A DNA stretch of 5,379 nt. It comes from Devosia equisanguinis (GTDB lineage Bacteria; Pseudomonadota; Alphaproteobacteria; Rhizobiales; Hyphomicrobiaceae). The stretch is from contig CAMDMH010000282.1 in NCBI GenBank assembly GCA_945901835.1, forward strand, positions 1-5,379. Reading direction: 5' to 3'. The notes under the pieces are model-generated. The model was not told the origin of the DNA. It worked only from the letters and a program-made list of their open reading frames with translations, and made no database searches. Numbering within the stretch: the first letter of the stretch is position 1; each line of letters begins with the position of its first letter. The position numbers and the translations under genes were made by a program. Shown in pieces: positions 1 through 5,041 of the stretch.

Positions 1-144
1 GCGCTGCTGGCGAATATTCGCATCCTGAAGCTCGGGCGGCGGCTCGCGGTATCCGAGGTGTACCTCTATTCGGAAGGCGCACCGGACATGGTCGCGCACG
101 CGACGTCCACCTACGCGATTCCCCCGGAAGGCATGAAGCGGTAA
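1..144 (+). CDS. PaaI-like hotdog-fold thioesterase, C-terminal fragment
   Basis: Frame 1 is open from the left edge to a TAA at 142-144 and gives 47 residues, so only the end of the gene is present. The peptide contains NIRILKLGRRLAVSEVYLYS followed by VAHATSTYAIPP. This is the pattern of the last beta strands of PaaI-family acyl-CoA thioesterases, where a hydrophobic strand carrying the early-inhibited-type 'lGrrla..e' motif precedes the final 'vAhatsTya' strand. Members of this family hydrolyse acyl- or arylacyl-CoA thioesters in the cytoplasm. A gene of this family directly upstream of rplM-rpsI is, from memory, a common arrangement in Hyphomicrobiales. The catalytic Asn/Asp/Gly region lies outside the window, so substrate cannot be judged. 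It is on the same strand as rplM, but a 160-bp AT-rich gap with its own promoter candidate suggests a separate transcription unit. Confidence 0.75.
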   Translation, partial: ALLANIRILKLGRRLAVSEVYLYSEGAPDMVAHATSTYAIPPEGMKR

Positions 145-218
145 CATACTACCGTTTTGCGCTATTATTTTACCTTGCCGCTTATCTCGTTGATATATAG
201 TTGTTTAAGACGTCGGGC

Positions 219-246
219 TTGACCGCATGAAAAGCCCGTGTATACC
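219..246 (+). promoter_or_regulatory. Candidate sigma-70-type promoter of rplM-rpsI
   Basis: A -35-like TTGACC at 219-224 (within CTTGAC, the form favoured in alphaproteobacteria) is 16 bp from a -10-like TATACC at 241-246. Transcription would start near 253 and give a leader of about 50 nt before the rplM ATG at 305. The surrounding 145-215 stretch is distinctly AT-rich compared with the genes, as is common upstream of strong ribosomal promoters. Another -10-like TATAGT at 196-201 has only a poorly spaced -35 partner (TTGCCG, 175-180). The assignment rests on matching by eye only. Confidence 0.45.
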
Positions 247-251
247 CAGCC

Positions 252-296
252 GATCCAACCCGCGCCGTTTTCAGCCCGGCGCCATTTCCAAGGATC
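252..296 (+). promoter_or_regulatory. Possible rplM leader structure that could mask the ribosome binding site
   Basis: The mRNA leader can fold into an inner GC helix, GCGCCG at 262-267 with CGGCGC at 277-282 (9-nt loop). An outer helix can form between GATCC at 252-256 and GGATC at 292-296. The outer helix would pair most of the Shine-Dalgarno segment AAGGA (290-294) used by rplM. Many ribosomal protein operons are autoregulated by leader structures of this kind, so an L13 operator is possible. This is inference: the outer helix is only 5 bp, and if transcription starts near 253 its 5' arm is at the very end of the transcript. Confidence 0.3.
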
Positions 297-304
297 TCGC
301 AGAC

Positions 305-766
305 ATGGGCACCTTCGTCGCCAAGCCCGGCGAGGTGGAGAAGAAATGGGTCGTGATCAACGCCGAAGGTCTCGTCGTCGGTCGACTCGCCTCCATCATC
401 GCCTTACGCCTCAAGGGCAAGCATAAGCCGATCTACACCCCCCACGTCGATTGCGGTGACAACATCATCGTCGTCAACGCCGACAAGGTCGTGTTCACCG
501 GCAAGAAGTTCACGGACAAGGAATACCACCGGCACACCGGCTATCCTGGCGGTCTCAAGACCCGGACGCCGCGGATGATCCTGGAAGGCCGCTTCCCCGA
601 GCGCGTGGTCGAACTCGCCGTGGAGCGCATGCTCCGCCGCGGTCCGCTGCAGCGTCAACTGATGCGCAACCTCAAGATCTACAAGGGTGCCGAGCATCCG
701 CATGCCGCCCAGAACCCGACGCAACTCGACGTCGGCACGATGAACCGCAAGAACGTGAGGGCCTGA
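305..766 (+). CDS. rplM: 50S ribosomal protein L13 (uL13)
   Basis: This gene encodes 153 residues of the large-subunit protein uL13, which binds 23S rRNA and is an early assembly protein. Diagnostic blocks are EKKWVVINAEGLVVGRLAS (residues 12-30), GKHKPIYTPHVDCGDNIIVV (38-57), the YHRHTGYPGGLK segment (74-85), ILEGRFPERVVELAVERM (92-109), and YKGAEHPHAAQNP (126-138). The frame extends upstream to an ATG at 227, but that would add 26 non-conserved residues and would put the start inside the promoter candidate. The ATG at 305 gives the usual alphaproteobacterial N terminus and has AAGGAT at 290-295, about 9 nt upstream. One oddity is the normally conserved 'M-I/L-P-x-x-x-L-G-R' turn, which reads MLRRGPLQR at 109-117 and so lacks the usual proline and glycine. 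It is followed after only 5 nt by rpsI and is surely cotranscribed with it. Confidence 0.97.
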   Translation: MGTFVAKPGEVEKKWVVINAEGLVVGRLASIIALRLKGKHKPIYTPHVDCGDNIIVVNADKVVFTGKKFTDKEYHRHTGYPGGLKTRTPRMILEGRFPERVVELAVERMLRRGPLQRQLMRNLKIYKGAEHPHAAQNPTQLDVGTMNRKNVRA

Positions 767-771
767 GGCAC

Positions 772-1269
772 ATGGCCGAGGAAAACAAGTCACTGCAGGA
801 ACTGGGCTCGCTCACGGGTGCGCCCCCCGCTCCCCCGGCTCTGGCTGACGCCAAGCCGGTGCACGTGCAGAAGCTCGACAAATACGGTCGCGCGTATGCC
901 ACCGGCAAACGCAAGAACGCGGTCGCTCGCGTCTGGATCAAGCCGGGCCACGGCAAGATCATCGTGAACGACAAGGACTTCTCCGCCTACTTCGCGCGGC
1001 CGGTTCTGCAGATGCTGCTGAAGCAGCCGCTGTCGAGCGCCAGCCGTCTCGACCAGTACGACATTAACGCCACCGTCGCCGGCGGCGGTCTTTCCGGCCA
1101 AGCCGGCGCGGTTCGCCACGGCATCTCGAAGGCGCTGACCTACTTCGAGCCGGATCTGCGGGGCGTCCTGAAGAAGGGCGGCTTCCTGACCCGTGACAGC
1201 CGCGTCGTCGAGCGCAAGAAGTACGGCCGCATGAAGGCTCGCCGCAGCTTCCAGTTCTCGAAGCGCTGA
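772..1269 (+). CDS. rpsI: 30S ribosomal protein S9 (uS9)
   Basis: This encodes a 165-residue uS9, the small-subunit head protein whose C-terminal tail reaches the P-site tRNA. Residues 1-40 are an acidic and then Ala/Pro-rich extension that makes it longer than the roughly 130-residue form of E. coli; such extensions are normal in alphaproteobacteria. The conserved body follows: YATGKRKNAVARVWIKPG (42-59), the S9 signature around GGGLSGQAGAVRHGISKAL (104-122), LTRDSRVVERKKYG (139-152), and the invariant basic tail ending FSKR. The start follows the rplM stop by 5 nt. The best Shine-Dalgarno match is GAGGG at 757-761, within the last codons of rplM, while TGAGG at 764-768 is too close to the ATG. 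This arrangement implies translational coupling. No sequence defect is seen. Confidence 0.98.
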   Translation: MAEENKSLQELGSLTGAPPAPPALADAKPVHVQKLDKYGRAYATGKRKNAVARVWIKPGHGKIIVNDKDFSAYFARPVLQMLLKQPLSSASRLDQYDINATVAGGGLSGQAGAVRHGISKALTYFEPDLRGVLKKGGFLTRDSRVVERKKYGRMKARRSFQFSKR

Positions 1270-1276
1270 TCGGACA

Positions 1277-1312
1277 GGCAGCAGGTATCAGGAACTCTGG
1301 CAGCAGGTGGGG
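1277..1312 (+). repeat. Heptamer (GG-N5) repeat cluster, forward copy
   Basis: Starting 8 bp after the rpsI stop, the sequence runs in 7-bp steps, each beginning GG. The units are GGCAGCA (1277-1283), GGTATCA (1284-1290), GGAACTC (1291-1297), a single T, GGCAGCA again (1299-1305) and GGTGGGG (1306-1312). The 10-mer GGCAGCAGGT therefore occurs twice, 22 bp apart. The same units in nearly the same order occur inverted at 1371-1406, so this is one half of an inverted repeat arrangement filling the gap between two convergent genes. It contains no ORF, and its function is unknown. Confidence 0.7.
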
Positions 1313-1338
1313 TATCTCCCTTCCTGCTGCTTTACTTT
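1300..1338. terminator. Hairpin after rpsI, possible intrinsic terminator
   Basis: GCAGCAGG at 1300-1307 is perfectly complementary to CCTGCTGC at 1323-1330. An additional inner pairing of GGGG (1309-1312) with TCCC (1317-1320, including one G-T pair) closes a 4-nt loop. The stem is followed by TTTACTTT (1331-1338), which is T-rich but not an uninterrupted T tract. It lies about 30 bp after the rpsI stop between convergent genes and could end the rplM-rpsI transcript. The left arm overlaps the heptamer repeats, so the hairpin may be a by-product of the repeats and not an evolved terminator. Confidence 0.5.
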
Positions 1339-1370
1339 GGGGAGCCCCGATCACCAGCTGCCGAAGTCAG

Positions 1371-1406
1371 TGTTGCCTGAGTTCCTGCTGCCAGTTGCCC
1401 GTTGCC
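1371..1406 (-). repeat. Heptamer (GG-N5) repeat cluster, inverted copy
   Basis: Read on the minus strand, the units are GGCAACG (1400-1406), GGCAACT (1393-1399), GGCAGCA (1386-1392), GGAACTC (1379-1385), a single A at 1378, then GGCAACA (1371-1377). Farther along, after 8 bp, come GGCAGCT (1356-1362) and GGTGATC (1349-1355), which are less regular. The order GGCAGCA, GGAACTC, one base, GGCAACA mirrors the forward cluster at 1277-1312, including the single spacer base after GGAACTC. CAGGAACTC at 1289-1297 and GAGTTCCTG at 1379-1387 are perfect inverted repeats. The cluster ends directly against the stop codon of the Bug gene at 1408. Confidence 0.65.
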
Positions 1407-1407
1407 T

Positions 1408-2406
1408 TCACTGCGGTTCGATGCCGGCGATCTTGGCATGCGCGTGCCAAACGGCGATGTCGGCTTTCACGAACTCGGTGAACTCCGCCGTCGGCTGATA
1501 CCAGAGCTCTGTGCCCATCGCGTTGATCTTCTTGGCGATCTCCGGGTCTTTCAAGATCTTTCCGGTCGCGTCAGAAAGCTGCTTGACGATATCGGCGGGC
1601 ATACCCGCCGGCCCGATCAGGCTCGTCCAGGGGGCGACCTCGAAATCCTTGATGACAGTCTCGTGGAACGTCGGCGTGTCCGGCAGCATAGGGCTCCGCT
1701 CACGCATCACTGCCGCCAGCGGCACGATCTTGCCAGCCTGAATCTGGGGAATGCCGCCCAGGAAATCCGGAACCATGATCTGGATGTTGTTGGCGATGAG
1801 GTCGGTGAGCCCGGGCGGGTTGGACGTGTACGGCAGCCGCACGATATCGAGGCCCAACTTGCGCTTCACCGTCTCACAGGTGATGTGGCCGGTGGCATTA
1901 CCATGGCCGCACGTGAGCTTGCCGGGGTTCGCTCTGGCGTAGGCGACGAACTCCTGCACCGTCTTGAACGGCTGCTGAGGGTTCGTGGCGAGAACCGAGG
2001 GATAGCGCCCGATGCGCGCGATCGGCGTGAAATCCTTGATCGGATCGTAGGGCACGTTCTTGTACAAGGCCTTCGACGCGGAATGAGTGGTATTGCCGCC
2101 CATCAGCAGCGTGTAGCCGTCGGGTGCTGCCTTCCACACGACGCCCGCGCCCAGCACACCACCCGCGCCGCCTCGGTTCTCGATGATGAACGGCTGGCCG
2201 AAGACGTCCTTGAGCTGATCGCCGATGAGGCGTCCCATGGCATCGGTCACGGTGCCCGCGCCGAACGGCACGACGAGCGTCACGCGCCGTGAGGGCCATT
2301 TGTCCTGAGCCTCGGCACAGGGAGCACCGATTGCCGCCGCCGTTGCCACGGCAAGTACGAGGCTCGCGCCATTTCTCCAACCGCGCGCCACATGCGAATT
2401 CCACAT
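1408..2406 (-). CDS. Bug/TctC-family tripartite tricarboxylate transporter substrate-binding protein (paralogue 1)
   Basis: The protein has 332 residues, close to the usual length of about 325 for Bug (TctC) periplasmic binding proteins. An N-terminal export signal is visible: basic start, hydrophobic SLVLAVATAAAIGAP (15-29), and a likely signal peptidase I site after AEA at residue 33, giving a mature QDKWPSR. Family blocks in order are VTLVVPFGAGTVTD (42-55, first ligand loop), FIIENRGGAGGVLGA (73-87), AAPDGYTLLMG (93-103), FTPIARIGRYPSVLA (126-140), LPYTSNPPGLTDLIANN (191-207, second ligand loop, less canonical than the usual Y-x-G-x-x-P), and LPDTPTFHE (241-249). The start has GGAGGAG (complement of 2415-2421) 8 nt upstream. 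Such proteins bind small carboxylates or related metabolites with a 'Venus flytrap' fold. The ligand cannot be deduced, and no tctA/tctB membrane genes are in the window, so it may be an orphan binding protein. It is divergent from paralogue 2. Confidence 0.9.
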   Translation of the reverse strand: MWNSHVARGWRNGASLVLAVATAAAIGAPCAEAQDKWPSRRVTLVVPFGAGTVTDAMGRLIGDQLKDVFGQPFIIENRGGAGGVLGAGVVWKAAPDGYTLLMGGNTTHSASKALYKNVPYDPIKDFTPIARIGRYPSVLATNPQQPFKTVQEFVAYARANPGKLTCGHGNATGHITCETVKRKLGLDIVRLPYTSNPPGLTDLIANNIQIMVPDFLGGIPQIQAGKIVPLAAVMRERSPMLPDTPTFHETVIKDFEVAPWTSLIGPAGMPADIVKQLSDATGKILKDPEIAKKINAMGTELWYQPTAEFTEFVKADIAVWHAHAKIAGIEPQ

Positions 2407-2561
2407 CGTGCTGTCTCCTCCGTGTCACCGGGGCTGCATCTGCGCGTGCCGCTCCCGTCCGATGGCACTCATCATGGTCCGGCAATGTGTCGCGGGCAAG
2501 TGCGTCTGGCGGTCGAGGCGTACCGAAGAGCCACACAAAGCCGGCGACGCGATCGGGGAGA

Positions 2562-2600
2562 CGCTTTCTGGACCGGCATTCTAGTTCCGCTTTCTGGTCC
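2562..2600. repeat. 13-bp imperfect direct repeat in the divergent gap, possible operator
   Basis: CGCTTTCTGGACC at 2562-2574 recurs as CGCTTTCTGGTCC at 2588-2600, differing by one base, with starts 26 bp apart. The differing base also makes the GGACC and GGTCC ends mutually inverted. It lies in the 271-bp gap between the divergent Bug genes, about 80 bp before the start of paralogue 2, where a regulator site would be expected. No convincing -35/-10 pair was found on either strand of this gap, and the rest of 2407-2677 shows no further structure apart from the two ribosome binding sites. Confidence 0.35.
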
Positions 2601-2677
2601 AAGTCGGCTGAGATATGGTCCGCGTCGAAGTGGGGCGGGAATGCCCGGACACCACAAATCAGGGAGCAACGCCCGTA

Positions 2678-3685
2678 ATGACGAAACCCTCCGGCCCGGC
2701 AGCACGAATTGCCGTCTGCGCGCTCGTGACGGCCTGCGCCGCAGGCATCGCCCCTGCAGACGCTCAGGACAAATACCCGTCCCGCTTCGTGAAAGTGATA
2801 ACGACGACGGGCACCGGCACCGGGCCGGACGTCGTTCTGCGGATCGTGGCCGACCATCTTGGCCGCGAATGGGGCCAGCAGGTCATCGTCGAGAACAACT
2901 CGACCGGCGGCGGCTTGGTCGCGGCCCAACAGGCGACTTCAGCGACACCCGACGGCTACACGCTGCTCCAGGCATCCGCTTCTGCCTTCACGGTTCTGCC
3001 GATCCGCCAGGAGCGCGCGCCCACCAAAATCGGCGTCGACGTGAAGCCGATCGGCTACATGGGCGACCAGCCGCTCATCGTCGCAGCGTCGAAGGACCTG
3101 CCCGTCGGCTCCCTGAAGGAGTTGATCGACATCGCCAAGAAGGACCCCGACAAGGTGCTGTTCGTGGCGAACGCCAGCGGCACACTCCCTCATATGGCCG
3201 GGGAACTGCTCAAGCTGAGATCGGCAGCACCTTTCCGCTACGTGCCGATGCGCGGCGGAGCAGAAGGGCTCAACAACATCATGACCGGCTCCGTCAACAT
3301 GATCATCGACGGCTACGCGGCGCTGGAAGGCACGATCAAGGGCGGTGCGATCAAGCCAGTCGCGGTGACGAGCACGAAGCGGCTGCCGAACTTCCCCGAC
3401 GTTCCCGCCGTCGCAGAGACGCTGCCAGGCTACGTCGCGATCGGATGGGCGGCGCTCGTCGCCCCCATCGGCGTTCCCGACGCCATCGTCGACAAGATCA
3501 ACACCGACATGAACAGGGTGATGATGAAGCCGGAGGTGCAGAAGCGCCTCGTCGAGATCGGCGCCTACATGGTCCCGATGTCACGCAAGGAGCTGGAAGG
3601 CTTCATCAAGAAAGAACAGGACCAGTGGCATCCCCTGGTCCGCGAAATCCTGTCGAAACCCGCGCCGGCACCGGTCGCCAAGTAA
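2678..3685 (+). CDS. Bug/TctC-family tripartite tricarboxylate transporter substrate-binding protein (paralogue 2)
   Basis: The protein has 335 residues from the ATG at 2678, which has AGGGAG (2661-2666) about 11 nt upstream. The in-frame ATG at 2615 would add 21 non-signal-like residues and has no clear ribosome binding site. The signal sequence is residues 1-29 with a likely cut after ADA, leaving QDKYPSR, the same mature start as paralogue 1. VTAC at 17-20 also resembles a lipobox, so a lipoprotein cannot be excluded. Family blocks are ITTTGTGTGPD (41-51, in place of the common VPFGAGG loop), VIVENNSTGGG (69-79), TPDGYTLLQA (90-99), VPMRGGAEGLNNIMTGSVNM (189-208, second binding loop), LPNFPDVPAVAE (236-247) and WAALVAPIGVP (257-267). 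The altered first loop suggests a different ligand from paralogue 1. The gene is followed after 1 bp by a REP element and converges on an aromatic-acid decarboxylase-like gene, so an aromatic acid ligand is a tentative inference. Confidence 0.9.
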   Translation: MTKPSGPAARIAVCALVTACAAGIAPADAQDKYPSRFVKVITTTGTGTGPDVVLRIVADHLGREWGQQVIVENNSTGGGLVAAQQATSATPDGYTLLQASASAFTVLPIRQERAPTKIGVDVKPIGYMGDQPLIVAASKDLPVGSLKELIDIAKKDPDKVLFVANASGTLPHMAGELLKLRSAAPFRYVPMRGGAEGLNNIMTGSVNMIIDGYAALEGTIKGGAIKPVAVTSTKRLPNFPDVPAVAETLPGYVAIGWAALVAPIGVPDAIVDKINTDMNRVMMKPEVQKRLVEIGAYMVPMSRKELEGFIKKEQDQWHPLVREILSKPAPAPVAK

Positions 3686-3686
3686 T

Positions 3687-3717
3687 GTAGGCTGGGTCAA
3701 GCGTAGCGCGACCCAGC
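3687..3717 (+). repeat. REP-type palindromic element, forward unit of a BIME
   Basis: The unit begins with the tetranucleotide GTAG (3687-3690), followed by a palindrome: GCTGGGTC (3691-3698), an 11-nt loop containing GCGTAGCGC, and GACCCAGC (3710-3717). A GTAG head plus imperfect palindrome is the definition of REP sequences mobilised by REP-associated tyrosine (Y1/RAYT) transposases. It starts one base after the stop codon of Bug paralogue 2 and can also serve as a transcript-ending or mRNA-protecting hairpin. No RAYT gene is in the window. Confidence 0.75.
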
Positions 3718-3741
3718 ATTTAATGGTGCCGCGCTTGAAAA

Positions 3742-3776
3742 GCTGGGTCGCGGCCAGTGGCCTTGACCCAGCCTAC
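3742..3776 (-). repeat. REP-type palindromic element, inverted unit of a BIME
   Basis: Read on the minus strand, GTAG (3773-3776) is followed by GCTGGGTC (3765-3772), a 15-nt middle containing the small palindrome GGCCAGTGGCC (3752-3762), and GACCCAGC (3742-3749). Its outer 15 bp (CTTGACCCAGCCTAC, 3762-3776) are the exact reverse complement of 3687-3701 in the forward unit. CGCGACCCAGC at 3707-3717 is the exact reverse complement of 3742-3752. The two units thus form a head-out pair (BIME) able to fold as one long cruciform or as two hairpins. It ends 10 bp before the stop codon of the amidohydrolase gene and could act as a bidirectional terminator. Confidence 0.75.
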
Positions 3777-3786
3777 GAGTCATAGA

Positions 3787-4779
3787 TCAAGCCTTGAGCT
3801 TCAGCAGCTTGTCCGCCGTGCCGTGGCAGAACTTCGCCATGTCGGCCGGCGAGAAGTCGAGCTTCTTCAGGAACTCCGCGCCCTGCTCGTTGTGGGCGTA
3901 GGGATAGTCGACCGAGAACATCACGCGGTCGAGCCCGAACGTCTGCAGGCACGCCAGCAGCGGCGGCGTCGTGAACATGCCCGACGTCGTCAGCCACACC
4001 TGATCTAGGATCGTCTCGCTGATCTTGCGGCTGAGGTGCTTCGCATGGATCGTCGCCACGTCGTCGAGGCGCGCGAGCATCAGCGGCAGGCCCTCGCCCA
4101 TGTGACCGATGATGACCTTGAGATTGCGATGCTTGTCGAAGGTGCCGTTGAACACCATGCGCAGCACATGGATCGCCGTCTCCGAATGCCAGCCCCAGCC
4201 GGCCGTGCTGATGCCGACGCCAGCGCTACCCGGAAGGCCCGAGTAGTACGCCTCGTAGACGCTGCGCGGCGGCATGTGCGGATGGATGTAGACGGGCACG
4301 TCGAGTTGCACGGCAGCCGCCAGGATGGCATCGAACTGCGGATCGTCGAGGAACTTACCGTCAATGGTACCGTTGACGATAGCGCCGCAGAAGCCGAGTT
4401 GCTTCACGCAGCGCTCGAGTTCCTTCGCCGAAACGTCCGGTGACCGCAGCGGCATGTGCGCGAAGCCCTGGTAGCGCGTCGGATGCTTCGACATCGCCTC
4501 TTTCAAGCCGTCGTTGACGCCCTTGGCGATGTCGATGCCGGTCTGGCCTTCCATCAGCTCGGCGCCGGGCCCCGAGACCGACAGCACCTGCACGTCGATG
4601 CCATTGTCGTCCATCGACTTCAGCCGCTTCTCGCCGAGGTCGGGCAGCAGCGTGAGCGGATTGTAGCCGGTGGCTCCTGTGACGCGGGCGACGAAGCCAC
4701 GCTTGGTCTTCGCTTCGTCGGAGATCTTCGACACGGCCGAGGGAATAGTGAAATGCTCTTCGAGTGCGACGACGCGCAT
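3787..4779 (-). CDS. Amidohydrolase-2 family metal-dependent decarboxylase-like enzyme (gamma-resorcylate/ACMSD type)
   Basis: The protein has 330 residues, a normal length for the PF04909 group. The start at 4779 gives MRVVALEEHF and has AGAGGA (complement of 4788-4793) 8 nt upstream; the in-frame ATG at 4860 would add 27 atypical residues. As I recall gamma-resorcylate (2,6-dihydroxybenzoate) decarboxylase, its metal ligands are an E-x-H motif near residue 8, a later His and an Asp, with another His in catalysis. Counterparts here are E7 and H9 in ALEEHF, H166 in VYIHPHMPP, H226 in IIGHMGEGLP and D291 in FSVDYPY. Other shared blocks are LGFCGAIVNGTIDG (128-141) and LTTSGMFTTPPLL (263-275). 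The fold is a cytosolic TIM barrel, and no signal peptide is seen. Likely chemistry is non-oxidative decarboxylation of an aromatic or unsaturated carboxylic acid, but hydrolases share the fold, so the substrate is unproven. It converges on Bug paralogue 2, with a BIME between them. Confidence 0.85.
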   Translation of the reverse strand: MRVVALEEHFTIPSAVSKISDEAKTKRGFVARVTGATGYNPLTLLPDLGEKRLKSMDDNGIDVQVLSVSGPGAELMEGQTGIDIAKGVNDGLKEAMSKHPTRYQGFAHMPLRSPDVSAKELERCVKQLGFCGAIVNGTIDGKFLDDPQFDAILAAAVQLDVPVYIHPHMPPRSVYEAYYSGLPGSAGVGISTAGWGWHSETAIHVLRMVFNGTFDKHRNLKVIIGHMGEGLPLMLARLDDVATIHAKHLSRKISETILDQVWLTTSGMFTTPPLLACLQTFGLDRVMFSVDYPYAHNEQGAEFLKKLDFSPADMAKFCHGTADKLLKLKA

Positions 4780-5041
4780 GCGCTTGTTCCTCTGGGATGG
4801 CTGGAGGCGATGAATGGAAAGCCCGGGCGGAGTTTCAGCGCAGCGCAGGGCGGGGGTCAAGCGCCGTCGCGGCCCCTACCCAAAGCCTCAACGCCGAACC
4901 TGAACACCGCGCAAGCCAGCAATCCTTGCCTCGTATGAGCGATCGAACCTTGAGTATGGTCCTTACTGAACTATATCTGCGAGGGTAGACCTATCTCCGG
5001 GGGCCGCCCTTCCGGCTGCGAGCGGCTGGAGTTGACGTCAG
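4780..5041. other. Divergent intergenic region between the amidohydrolase and the right-edge gene
   Basis: No credible ORF lies here. On the minus strand a -35-like TTGACC (complement of 4855-4860) is 17 bp from a weak -10-like TGAAAC (complement of 4832-4837) and could serve the amidohydrolase gene. The right part becomes AT-rich at 4945-4980, where a plus-strand promoter candidate is annotated separately. Near 5003-5030 there are repeated CGGCTG words and short GCCGC/GCGGC inverted repeats, but no hairpin strong enough to call. No tRNA, phage attachment site or insertion sequence end is visible. Confidence 0.4.
4950..4977 (+). promoter_or_regulatory. Weak promoter candidate for the right-edge gene
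   Basis: TTGAGT at 4950-4955 and TATATC at 4972-4977 are separated by 16 bp. Each matches the sigma-70 consensus at four of six positions. They lie in the only AT-rich patch of this gap and about 65 bp before the ATG at 5042. The assignment is by eye and could easily be chance. Confidence 0.3.

Noticed and set aside
214..238. Hairpin CGGGCTT (214-220) with AAGCCCG (232-238) as a terminator for the thioesterase gene
   Set aside because: It has no T tract after it, lies some 70 bp past the stop, and overlaps the -35 element proposed for rplM. It is more likely chance or promoter-associated symmetry.
227..304. N-terminal extension of L13 from an ATG at 227
   Set aside because: The 26 extra residues are not L13-like, the start overlaps a promoter candidate, and a better ribosome binding site precedes the ATG at 305.
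1402..2292. Plus-strand open frame antisense to Bug paralogue 1
   Set aside because: It is long only because the minus-strand gene has GC-rich third positions. There is no recognisable domain and no ribosome binding site support.
2392..3690. Long plus-strand open frame overlapping Bug paralogue 2
   Set aside because: Its translation is Arg/His-rich low-information sequence typical of a shadow frame in GC-rich DNA, while the frame at 2678-3685 has clear Bug family motifs.
3687..3776. CRISPR repeat, insertion sequence end or attachment site
   Set aside because: There are only two units, in inverted orientation, with no regular spacers, no target-site duplication and no transposase or integrase gene. 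The GTAG-plus-palindrome form fits a REP pair better.
4780..4860. Longer amidohydrolase starting at the ATG ending at 4860
   Set aside because: It would add 27 residues with no family similarity, whereas MRVVALEEHF at 4779 is the canonical start of this family and has an AGAGGA site at proper spacing.
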